From Streptomyces sp. Ru71 (lineage in GTDB: Bacteria; Actinomycetota; Actinomycetes; Streptomycetales; Streptomycetaceae), in NCBI RefSeq assembly GCF_002920535.1, contig NZ_PQSS01000007.1, positions 98,668 through 162,667 on the forward strand: a stretch of DNA of 64,000 bases, in the 5' to 3' direction. Below the pieces are notes generated by a model. That model worked only from the letters and a program-made list of their open reading frames with translations, made no database searches and was not told where the DNA came from. Positions 17,989-24,876 of this stretch are shown piece after piece. Position numbers and translations under genes: made by a program. Position 1 is the first letter of the stretch. Every line of letters starts with the position of its first letter.

Positions 17989-18821
17989 CCGGCGACCTGT
18001 CCCGCTTCTCCATCAACCAGATGACGGTCAGGCAGCTGTCGCTGCCCGAACTCGCCGACGCCTGCCGCGAGTTGGGTGTCGACAAGGTCGGCCTGTGGCG
18101 CGAACCGGTCCAGGCGTACGGTCTGGAGGCGACCGCCAAGCTGGTCCGCGACGCGGGCCTGACCGTGACGACGCTGTGCCGCGGCGGCTTCCTGACCGCG
18201 ATCGACCCGGCCGAACGCACGAGGGCGCTCGACGACAACCGGCGCGCGGTCGACGAGGCGGCCACCCTCGGCACGGACGTCCTGGTCCTGGTCTCCGGGG
18301 GCCTCCCGGACGGCTCGAAGGACCTGCGGGGCGCGCGTGAACGCATCGCCGACGCGCTGGCCGAGCTGGGCCCCTACGCCGAGGCGCATGGCGTGAAGCT
18401 GGCCATCGAACCGCTGCACCCCATGTTCGCCTCCGACCGCTGCGTGGTCTCCACCCTCGCCCAAGCGCTGGACCTCGCCGAACGCTTCCCGGCCCGGCAG
18501 GTGGGCGTGACCGTGGACACGTACCACATCTGGTGGGACGACCAGGCGCCCGCGCAGATCGCCCGGGCCGGCGCGAGCGGCCGTATCCACACCTTCCAGC
18601 TCGCCGACTGGACCACTCCGCTGCCCGAGGGCGTCCTCAACGGCCGCGGCCAGATCGGCGACGGCGCGATCGACATGCGGGAGTGGAAGGGGTACGTGGA
18701 GGCGGCCGGCTACACCGGCCCGATCGAGGTCGAGCTGTTCAACGACGGCCTGTGGGCGCGGGACGGCCGGGAGGTGCTGGACGAGACCGCGGAACGGTTC
18801 GTGGAGCACGCGATCCGCTAG
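17985..18821 (+). CDS. Sugar phosphate isomerase/epimerase-like TIM barrel
   Basis: This 278-residue protein starts at a GTG overlapping the DUF993 stop. The barrel motifs are FSINQMTVRQLSLPELADAC, VDKVGLWREP, VLVLVSGGLPDGSKD, KLAIEPLHPMFASDRC (Glu ligand), VGVTVDTYHIWWDDQA (Asp, His), TFQLADWTTPLPEGVLNGRG and GPIEVELFNDG (Glu). These are the metal-binding strand ends of the IolE/IolI/xylose-isomerase-like superfamily. Third and last gene of the LacI-linked operon. It probably isomerises or epimerises the dehydrogenase product. Confidence 0.85.
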   Translation: MTGDLSRFSINQMTVRQLSLPELADACRELGVDKVGLWREPVQAYGLEATAKLVRDAGLTVTTLCRGGFLTAIDPAERTRALDDNRRAVDEAATLGTDVLVLVSGGLPDGSKDLRGARERIADALAELGPYAEAHGVKLAIEPLHPMFASDRCVVSTLAQALDLAERFPARQVGVTVDTYHIWWDDQAPAQIARAGASGRIHTFQLADWTTPLPEGVLNGRGQIGDGAIDMREWKGYVEAAGYTGPIEVELFNDGLWARDGREVLDETAERFVEHAIR

Positions 18822-18847
18822 CGGGGCCCGCGAAAAAAATATGCGGA

Positions 18848-18889
18848 ACCGAGTACAACCCTTCCGCTACCTGGTGGGTCGTACTCGGT
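18848..18889 (-). terminator. Hairpin followed by a T-run on the minus strand
   Basis: Arms 18848-18861 (ACCGAGTACAACCC) and 18876-18889 (GGGTCGTACTCGGT) pair at 13 of 14 positions around a 14-base loop. Read on the minus strand, a run of seven T follows within about ten bases (18833-18839), which suits Rho-independent termination of the ribokinase message. Confidence 0.6.
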
Positions 18890-18952
18890 GTCAGGACTTC
18901 TGGAGGGGGACCCGGGGGGGATCTCGGGGGGTTCTGATACGGAGGGGAAACC

Positions 18953-18982
18953 GAGGGGCCCGGTCGACGGACCGGGCCCCTC
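18953..18982. terminator. Strong bidirectional terminator
   Basis: A perfect 13-bp stem (GAGGGGCCCGGTC, 18953-18965, with its complement 18970-18982) encloses a GACG loop. It lies between the convergent isomerase and ribokinase genes. There is no U-tract, as is common in Streptomyces. Confidence 0.8.
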
Positions 18983-19009
18983 GAAGACTTTCCCGGGCAG
19001 GTCGGATCC

Positions 19010-19912
19010 TCACAGCGCGGCCACCTCGTCCGCCGTTGGATACGACTCCTGCGCGCCCCGCCGGGTCACCGCCGCCGCCCCGACCCGCGCCGCGTACGCC
19101 GCCGCCTCGGCCAGGGACGCGCCCGTGCCCAGCTTCCACGCCAGCGCCGCGGTGAACGCGTCCCCGGCGCCGGTGGTGTCCACGGTGTCCACCTTCACCG
19201 ACGGCACCCGGGTCACGCCCCGCGCGTCGGCGACCAGCGCGCCCTCCGCGCCCAGTGTGATCACCACCGAGCGCGGGCCCTTGGCGAGCAGCACCCGCGC
19301 CCACTCCTCGGGGGTGTCCCCGGCCCGCGCGTCCCCGAGGATCACCTTCGCCTCGTGCTCGTTGAGGATCAGCGGGTCGCAGGCGTCCAGCACCTCGCGC
19401 GGCAGCGGCCGCGGCGGCGACGGGTTCAGTACGAACCGGCTGCCCGGAGCCAGCGACCGTACGACCTCCACGACCGACTCCAGCGGGATCTCCAGCTGCG
19501 CCGACACCACCCTGGACGCCTGGAACAGGCTGCCCGCGGCCTGTACGTCCGCCGGGGTGAGCCGGCCGTTGGCGCCCGGCGACACCACGATGCTGTTGTC
19601 CCCGGACGGGTCGACCGTGATCAGGGCGACCCCGGTCGGCGCCCCGCCGACCAGCACGCCCACCGTGTCCACCCCGGCCGCCCGCTGCGAGTCCAGCAGC
19701 AGCCGGCCGTACGCGTCGTCACCCACCCGCGCCAGCAGGGCCGTTCGCGCCCCGAGCCGGGCCGCCGCGACCGCCTGGTTGGCGCCCTTGCCGCCCGGGT
19801 GGACGGCCAGGTCGGAGCCGAGGACGGTCTCCCCGGCCGCCGGGCGGCGCTCCACGCCGACCACCAGATCGGCATTGGCCGAGCCGACGACCAGCAGGTC
19901 GTAGTCGTACAT
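19010..19912 (-). CDS. rbsK: Ribokinase (PfkB family)
   Basis: This 300-residue enzyme phosphorylates D-ribose with ATP. The first PfkB signature is near the N-terminus (HPGGKGANQAVAAARLGA) and the second near the C-terminus (DTTGAGDAFTAALAW), whose GAGD holds the catalytic Asp. YDLLVVGSANADLV is the typical opening. The ATG at 19912 follows GGGAG. It is a single gene converging on the LacI-linked sugar operon. Specificity for ribose rather than another sugar is inferred from overall resemblance. Confidence 0.87.
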   Translation of the reverse strand: MYDYDLLVVGSANADLVVGVERRPAAGETVLGSDLAVHPGGKGANQAVAAARLGARTALLARVGDDAYGRLLLDSQRAAGVDTVGVLVGGAPTGVALITVDPSGDNSIVVSPGANGRLTPADVQAAGSLFQASRVVSAQLEIPLESVVEVVRSLAPGSRFVLNPSPPRPLPREVLDACDPLILNEHEAKVILGDARAGDTPEEWARVLLAKGPRSVVITLGAEGALVADARGVTRVPSVKVDTVDTTGAGDAFTAALAWKLGTGASLAEAAAYAARVGAAAVTRRGAQESYPTADEVAAL

Positions 19913-20133
19913 GTGTTGACTCCCAACCGTCAGCCACCGAGCCGGCCCGATGTCGCGCGGGACGACCCGCACCGGCACTGTTCCCCTCGTCCCCGGCGCT
20001 CGCCGGGCCGGGCCGGGCGCTGTGCCGTGAACGCGTACAGCGTGCCAGCCCCGGAGCGGCGACGAGGGGATCTAGGCTGCCCCTGACCACTGCGGGTGAC
20101 ATGCCCGCGCCAAAACGGGAGAGAGTACGACTT

Positions 20134-20469
20134 ATGCGCACACGCCGCGTCCTAGGTGCGTCCCTGGCCGCCGCCGCCCTCGTCGGTACGGCCGTCATCG
20201 CGGGCACGCCCGCCGTCGCCCAGACGAACGCGACCGCCTCCAGCTGCACGGCGAAGGCCCTGGAGACCGTCCTGATCCGCGACCGCACGAGCACCAGCGG
20301 CACGGCGCTGGGCCAGCTCAACAAGGGCCAGACCGCGTCGTCCCCGTGCCAGATGTACTACGGCGGCTCCTACACGGCGTGCGGCATCACCAGCACCCGC
20401 TGGGTCAAGGTCACGAAGAACGGCATCACGGGGTACGTGGTCGGGACGTGCGTGCTGCAGCCCGCGTAG
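20134..20469 (+). CDS. Small secreted SH3-like protein
   Basis: This 111-residue protein starts with MRTRRVLG and a signal peptide of about 30 residues ending in TPAVAQ. The ATG follows GGGAGAGA at good spacing. The mature part has four cysteines and resembles bacterial SH3 domains (VLIRDRTSTSGTALGQLNKGQ, TRWVKVTKNGITGYVVGTCV), which often bind cell-wall peptides. It has no catalytic part and stands alone as a transcription unit. Confidence 0.75.
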   Translation: MRTRRVLGASLAAAALVGTAVIAGTPAVAQTNATASSCTAKALETVLIRDRTSTSGTALGQLNKGQTASSPCQMYYGGSYTACGITSTRWVKVTKNGITGYVVGTCVLQPA

Positions 20470-20582
20470 CACGCGTCGGTTCCGGCCGGGCCGGGTGAGA
20501 AGTGCCGTGGCCGGTGGAACGTTTTGCGCGGACGGCGCCTCTGGAGGGCGACGGAATACCGAAGTCGCCCCCAGGAGGACCC

Positions 20583-21035
20583 ATGCCGCACCGGCCCGGC
20601 ACCCACGCTCCGACCCGCGCCGCCGTGCTCGTCACCTCGGTGCTCGGCGCGGACGCCCTGCTCCACCTGTACTGGACGACCGGCGCCACTTGGCCGGCGG
20701 CCGACGACGGCAGCCTGTCGCAGGCGGTCCTGGGCACGGACGTACCGTTCACGCCGCCGATCCTGCTGCCGCTCGTCGCGGTCCTGCTGACCGGCGCCAC
20801 CTGCGTGCTCGCCCGCGTTCTGCGCCCCCGCCGGCCCGTCCTGCGGCTCGGCACCCTGGCCGTGGCGGCAGGTCTGTCCCTGCGCGCCCTCGCGGGCGTC
20901 TACTGGCTCTTCGCCAAGGAGACCGGCACGACGTTCTACTGGCTCAATCTCGTGCTCTACACCCCGCTGTGCGCAGCCCTGGCCGTCGCCGCCCTGCGGG
21001 TGGCGCGGTGGAAGGACGACGTCCGTGCCCGCTGA
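20583..21035 (+). CDS. DUF3995-type small membrane protein
   Basis: This 150-residue protein has four predicted membrane segments (about 13-30, 58-80, 90-110 and 120-140) and the features of DUF3995 proteins: DALLHLYWTTGATWPA near the N-terminus and LRALAGVYWLF in the third helix. The ATG follows AGGAGG. Its last 11 bases overlap an ECF sigma factor gene, so the two are made together. It might be a membrane partner or a target of the sigma factor; no function is established. Confidence 0.75.
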   Translation: MPHRPGTHAPTRAAVLVTSVLGADALLHLYWTTGATWPAADDGSLSQAVLGTDVPFTPPILLPLVAVLLTGATCVLARVLRPRRPVLRLGTLAVAAGLSLRALAGVYWLFAKETGTTFYWLNLVLYTPLCAALAVAALRVARWKDDVRAR

Positions 21036-21537
21036 AGGACCCGATGACCGGACGGCCGCGCTGGTGCGCGCGGCCCAGCGCGGCGACACCCTCGCGATGG
21101 CGGAACTCCTGGACCTCCTGGCGCCGTACGTGGGCCGCGTGTGCGCGCCCATCGCGCTGGACCAGGGAGCGGACGCGGCACAGGAGGCCCTGACGGCGGT
21201 CTTCAGATCACTGCGCACCCTGAAGGACCCGGCCGCCCTGCACGGCTGGGTCCGTGCCATCGCCGTACGCGAGGCGGTACGCGCCGCGCAACGCGCCGCG
21301 CGTACCGTGCCGGCCGATCTGAGCACGCTCCCGGCCCGGGGCGACCCGCAGCTGTCCGCCGACATCAGGGACGTACTGGAACGGCTCTCGCCCGAACACC
21401 GTGCGGTGCTGATGCTGCGCGACGTGGAGGGCCTGGACGAGCGCACCGCGGCCGCCCTGCTCGGCGTGCGCACAGGCACCGTCAAATCGCGGCTCCACCG
21501 GGCGCGCGACACCTTCCGGAAGGCGTGGACGTCATGA
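21025..21537 (+). CDS. ECF-type RNA polymerase sigma factor
   Basis: This 170-residue sigma-70 family factor has region 2 (about 12-80; AAQRGDTLAMAELLDLLAPY, AAQEALTAVFRSLRTLKDPA) and region 4 (about 110-165; LERLSPEHRAVLMLRDVEGL and the helix-turn-helix ERTAAALLGVRTGTVKSRLH). The GTG start lies inside the end of the DUF3995 gene. The stop overlaps the next gene by ATGA. No classical zinc-binding anti-sigma gene is adjacent; the overlapping neighbours are the obvious regulator candidates. Confidence 0.88.
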   Translation: MPAEGPDDRTAALVRAAQRGDTLAMAELLDLLAPYVGRVCAPIALDQGADAAQEALTAVFRSLRTLKDPAALHGWVRAIAVREAVRAAQRAARTVPADLSTLPARGDPQLSADIRDVLERLSPEHRAVLMLRDVEGLDERTAAALLGVRTGTVKSRLHRARDTFRKAWTS

Positions 21538-21986
21538 ACGAGTTCTGGCCGGCCACCGACGTCGACCCCGTGCGCCGTCTGCACGCCCTGGCCGCCGGCG
21601 TGCGCGGCGCGCACGTGACCGAGGCGTACGTGGACGCGCCCTTCGAGCGGGTCTGGTCCCTGCTCGGCGACCTGGAGGGCGGGTTCGGGCAGGTGGTGAC
21701 CGACATGGAACGGCTGCGCGTCGTCCACCGCCGGGGCGAGCGGGTCGAGGCGCTGGCCCGCAGCAGATTCGGCCCGCGGGCCCGGCTGCGCGGGGTGCAA
21801 CGCCCGGGCTGGTGCTGGCTGCAGAGCCGCTTCCTGCTGATCGGGGTGGCGGCGAGGCCGGACGGCACGGGCACGAGGGTGGCCTTCACGGGCGGAGTCC
21901 GGGTCCCGACCCGCGCGGCCCTGATCCCGGTGGGCGTACGCCGGGAGGGCACGCGCAACGTGTCCAGACTGACAGCACTGCTGTGA
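21534..21986 (+). CDS. SRPBCC-like protein coupled to the sigma factor
   Basis: This 150-residue cytoplasmic protein starts at ATGA overlapping the sigma factor stop. AYVDAPFERVWSLLGDLEGG resembles the first strand and helices of the SRPBCC/START-like ligand-binding fold, and the following beta-rich part (WCWLQSRFLLIGVAARPDGTGTRVAFTG) fits. It may bind a hydrophobic ligand and modulate the sigma factor. This is inferred from fold resemblance and coupling only. Confidence 0.55.
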   Translation: MNEFWPATDVDPVRRLHALAAGVRGAHVTEAYVDAPFERVWSLLGDLEGGFGQVVTDMERLRVVHRRGERVEALARSRFGPRARLRGVQRPGWCWLQSRFLLIGVAARPDGTGTRVAFTGGVRVPTRAALIPVGVRREGTRNVSRLTALL

Positions 21987-22026
21987 CCGGGTGGGCGCCC
22001 GCCCGGTTCGATCAGCGAGCCCGCCA

Positions 22027-22437
22027 TCACGCGGCCCCCAGCTGGCACCAGACGTACTTCCCCCGGTCCCCGAACCGGGCCGACGGCTGCCAGCCCCACA
22101 CGTCCGCGCACGCCACGATCAGGCCCAGGCCCCGGCCCTCCTCCAGTTCCAGGGCCTGTTCCAGCTCCCTTGGCGGCTCGGGCGGTGCGGGGTCGGTGTC
22201 CCACGCCCCGATCCACACCGCCCCCTCCCGGGTACGGCGCACCCTGAGCGCCGCCGGCCCCTTGGTGTGCCGTACGGCGTTGGCGACCAGCTCCGCGGCG
22301 AGCAGCTCCGCCGTGTCCACGAGGCCGATCAGGCCGTGCAGGGTGAGGATCAGACGCAGGGTGCGGCGCGAGACGGTGACGGCTCTGGGGTCGTTGGGGA
22401 GGTAGAGCGTGTAGTCCCAGGTCTCGTTTTCGGACAT
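22027..22437 (-). CDS. Anti-sigma-type ATP-binding protein (HATPase_c, RsbW/SpoIIAB-like)
   Basis: This 136-residue single-domain GHKL ATPase has the N-box ELVANAVRHT near residue 50, the G1 region VWIGAWDTDPAPP and the G2 region EEGRGLGLIVACADVWGW. Streptomyces carry dozens of such short kinases, often beside HTH-DUF5753 regulators and DUF397 proteins. That is the arrangement here: it diverges from the HTH gene across a gap with a perfect 14-bp palindrome. It may phosphorylate an anti-anti-sigma factor or act in the HTH/DUF397 switch. Confidence 0.87.
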   Translation of the reverse strand: MSENETWDYTLYLPNDPRAVTVSRRTLRLILTLHGLIGLVDTAELLAAELVANAVRHTKGPAALRVRRTREGAVWIGAWDTDPAPPEPPRELEQALELEEGRGLGLIVACADVWGWQPSARFGDRGKYVWCQLGAA

Positions 22438-22555
22438 GCGGCATCAACTCCGTCGTTTGCCAGGGGATTTCACGCCGGGTGGCATCGCCGCAGCCGTCAT
22501 GGCACGACGGCGCGGTGCACTTCCGCTGCGTGTGCGCTACGTCACCGACGGTATG

Positions 22556-22569
22556 GGTTACATGTAACC
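22556..22569. promoter_or_regulatory. 14-bp palindrome in the divergent HATPase/HTH gap
   Basis: GGTTACATGTAACC is a perfect palindrome in a locally AT-rich stretch, 73 bases upstream of the HTH start. It is the obvious candidate site for the HTH-DUF5753 protein or a GntR-like factor and could control both divergent genes. Confidence 0.6.
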
Positions 22570-22598
22570 TCGGGCAAGCTGATCGCGTAATCTGAACC

Positions 22599-22627
22599 CC
22601 AACGAGCGGCAGTGGCCGCATCGTTGG
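22599..22627 (+). promoter_or_regulatory. Hairpin immediately upstream of the HTH gene ribosome binding site
   Basis: CCAACGA-GCGG pairs with CCGC-a-TCGTTGG around a six-base loop. Its 3' edge lies only three bases before AAGGAG of the HTH gene. If transcribed, the structure would lie in the 5' UTR and could limit ribosome access. Confidence 0.45.
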
Positions 22628-22642
22628 ATCAAGGAGCAACTG

Positions 22643-23476
22643 ATGGGCCCGAGGCGTGAACCGACCGCACGTGAGTTGCGCCTGGGTGTGGAACTACGCA
22701 GGCTCCGCGAGGCGGCAGGGCTCACCGCCATCGAGGCGGCGGCGCTGCTCGGGGTGAACCGGGTGCAGATCAGCCAGATCGAAGCCGGGGTCAAGGGTGT
22801 GAGTGAGCAGCGCGTGCGCCGCCTGGCCTCTCACTATGCCTGTACGGACGAGGAGTTCGTCGACGCACTCGTGGCGATGGCCACCGATCGCTCACGCGGT
22901 TGGTGGGAGGAGTACCGGGGTCTGCTGCCCACGTCTTTCCTGGACCTGTCCGAGTTGGAACACCACGCCCGGTTCCTGCACCACGTGGCCATCCTGTACG
23001 TGCCGGGCCTCTTGCAGACGGAGGGCTACGCCCGTGCCGTCTTCTCCTCCAGGCTTCCGGAACTGACCGACGAGGAGGTGGAGTTGCGGATCCGGCACCG
23101 GCAGGAGCGTCAGAGGGTCACCGCTCCCTATGTGGCGCTGATCCACGAGGCGGCGCTTCGGATCCGGGTCGGTGACCGTGCCACCTCGAAGGCCCAGCTC
23201 GCCCGGCTCCTGGAACGCTCGGAGGCGGACCAGGCGACCGTTCGCGTCATCCCGTTCGACCGGGACGGTTTCGTGCCCTCAAGCGCGATGACGTATGCGG
23301 GCGGTCCCGTGCCAAAGCTGGACACGGTGATGCGGGACGCGCCCCACGGGAGCGTGCTGATCGACGCCGAGGCCCAACTCAGTATCTATCGAACGCGCTT
23401 CCGTATGGTGGAGGCTGTATCACTGGAACCGGATGAGTCCCGCGACTTCATCCACCGGCTGGCACAAGAGCTGTGA
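22643..23476 (+). CDS. XRE-type HTH regulator with DUF5753 domain
   Basis: This 277-residue protein has an N-terminal helix-turn-helix (about 10-65; LRRLREAAGLTAIEAAALLGV and VQISQIEAGVKG) and a C-terminal DUF5753 domain (about 85-270; ILYVPGLLQTEGYARAV, RIRHRQERQRV, VRVIPFDRDG, MTYAGGPVPKLDTV). The family includes WhiJ-like and abaA-linked Streptomyces regulators that work with a DUF397 partner encoded next door, as here. The ATG follows AAGGAG. It probably controls the divergent ATPase gene and itself through the palindrome at 22556. Confidence 0.9.
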   Translation: MGPRREPTARELRLGVELRRLREAAGLTAIEAAALLGVNRVQISQIEAGVKGVSEQRVRRLASHYACTDEEFVDALVAMATDRSRGWWEEYRGLLPTSFLDLSELEHHARFLHHVAILYVPGLLQTEGYARAVFSSRLPELTDEEVELRIRHRQERQRVTAPYVALIHEAALRIRVGDRATSKAQLARLLERSEADQATVRVIPFDRDGFVPSSAMTYAGGPVPKLDTVMRDAPHGSVLIDAEAQLSIYRTRFRMVEAVSLEPDESRDFIHRLAQEL

Positions 23477-23484
23477 GGCCTCCC

Positions 23485-23661
23485 ATGAACACCTGGCGGA
23501 AGTCTTCCTACTCGGGCGAGGGCGACGGCAACGAATGCGTCGAGGTCGCCACCACCCCCACCCACACCGCCGTCCGCGACTCCAAGGACCCCGCCCGAGC
23601 CACCCTCACCTTCCCCACCCCCGCCTTCGCCGCCTTTCTCGCGTCGCTGAAGCGTCCGTAG
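23485..23661 (+). CDS. DUF397 small protein
   Basis: This 58-residue protein has the family hallmarks WRKSSYSGEGDGNECVEVA and VRDSKDP, ending in FPTPAFAAFLASLK. It starts nine bases after the HTH-DUF5753 stop and is certainly cotranscribed. DUF397 proteins are thought to act as partners or antagonists of the adjacent HTH regulators in Streptomyces development and antibiotic control. The direction of the effect cannot be read from sequence. Confidence 0.9.
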   Translation: MNTWRKSSYSGEGDGNECVEVATTPTHTAVRDSKDPARATLTFPTPAFAAFLASLKRP

Positions 23662-23733
23662 GGGACGGTCCCAGGGTTCGGCCAGGGGCGTCCCGGAGGG
23701 CCGCGTAGGCCGGGACGCGGAACCATCGACCGC

Positions 23734-24867
23734 ATGACCTCTCTCTCCCGACGCGCCGTCACCGGCGCCCTCGCGGCCGGCGCGCTCGCGCTCGTCGGCA
23801 CACGCGCCCCGGCAGCCGCGGCGACCCCGCGTTCCGCAGCCTTACAGGCGGCCATCAGTGACCTCTCCCACCCCGAGGCGATCGCCTCGCAACTGCTGGT
23901 GGAAGGCCGGGACGGCCGCTGGTACGGAACCGCCGGCACCGCCGACATCGCGAGCGGCCGGCCGGTGCGGGCGGACGACCCCTTCCGGGCGGGCAGTGTG
24001 ACCAAGGCCTTCGTGGCGACGGTCGTCCTGCAGTTGTGGGCGCAGGGCTGGCTGGATCTCGACGCCCCGATCACGCGCTGTCTTCCCGATCTGCCGCTGC
24101 CTGCCGGTTTCGGCGAGATCGCGGTGTCCCACCTGCTCAACCACACCAGCGGTCTGCCCGACCACCGGGGCCTGCCGGACCTCGGGACGCCGGAGGCGGT
24201 CGTGCGCCACCGCTTCGACCACTGGACACCGCGGGCCCTGGTCCGCACCGTGACGCACGAAGGCCTCAAGTTCACCCCCGGCGACAAGCAGGAGTACCGG
24301 GGCATCAACTACGTTCTGCTCGCGCTGCTCATCGAGGAGGTGACGGGGCGGCGGTACGGCGACGTGATCGCCTCGCGCATCCTGCGTCCCCTCGGACTGA
24401 CCGGCACGGTGATCCCCGGCGGCGATCGCCGCGTCCACGGCTCAGCCGTGCACGGCTATCTGCGCATGACGGACGGCAGCCTGTGTGACGTGACGACCTA
24501 CGACCAGTCGTCGTCCTGGGGCGAAGGCGAACTGGTCTCCACCGCCGACGACCTCTTTCGCTTCCAGCACGCCTTGTTCACGGGGGCGCTGCTGCCGCCC
24601 CGAGCGCGGGAGAAGCTCTTCACCCTGCCTCCGGTGACCATGCTGGACGGCACCGACGCCCGCTACAGCATGGGCTTGCAGGCGGCCCGGGTGAACGGCA
24701 CCACGTTCTGGGGGAAGACCGGCGAGAACTACGGCTACCGCACCCGCATGTTCGCCACGCGGGACCTGAGCACCCGCTTCGTGCTGTCCTACACACCGAC
24801 CCCGCTCAACGCGCGCGAGGACATGATCAAGCGAGTCGTCGACGTACTCGCGCCACCGTCCTCGTAG
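23734..24867 (+). CDS. Tat-exported serine hydrolase (beta-lactamase/DD-peptidase family)
   Basis: This 377-residue protein has a twin-arginine signal (SRRAVTGALAAGALALVG) ending about residue 30. The SxxK motif is S88-VTK in FRAGSVTKAF, the structural LLNHTSGLPDH loop is present, and the third motif is KTG in FWGKTGENYG. The middle motif reads YRG in EYRGINYVLL where DD-peptidases usually have Y-x-N, so the Asn is replaced by Gly. It is likely a peptidoglycan-directed carboxypeptidase or an esterase outside the membrane. It ends nine bases before the convergent ClpC-like gene. Confidence 0.85.
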   Translation: MTSLSRRAVTGALAAGALALVGTRAPAAAATPRSAALQAAISDLSHPEAIASQLLVEGRDGRWYGTAGTADIASGRPVRADDPFRAGSVTKAFVATVVLQLWAQGWLDLDAPITRCLPDLPLPAGFGEIAVSHLLNHTSGLPDHRGLPDLGTPEAVVRHRFDHWTPRALVRTVTHEGLKFTPGDKQEYRGINYVLLALLIEEVTGRRYGDVIASRILRPLGLTGTVIPGGDRRVHGSAVHGYLRMTDGSLCDVTTYDQSSSWGEGELVSTADDLFRFQHALFTGALLPPRAREKLFTLPPVTMLDGTDARYSMGLQAARVNGTTFWGKTGENYGYRTRMFATRDLSTRFVLSYTPTPLNAREDMIKRVVDVLAPPSS

Positions 24868-24876
24868 GAGATGGAC

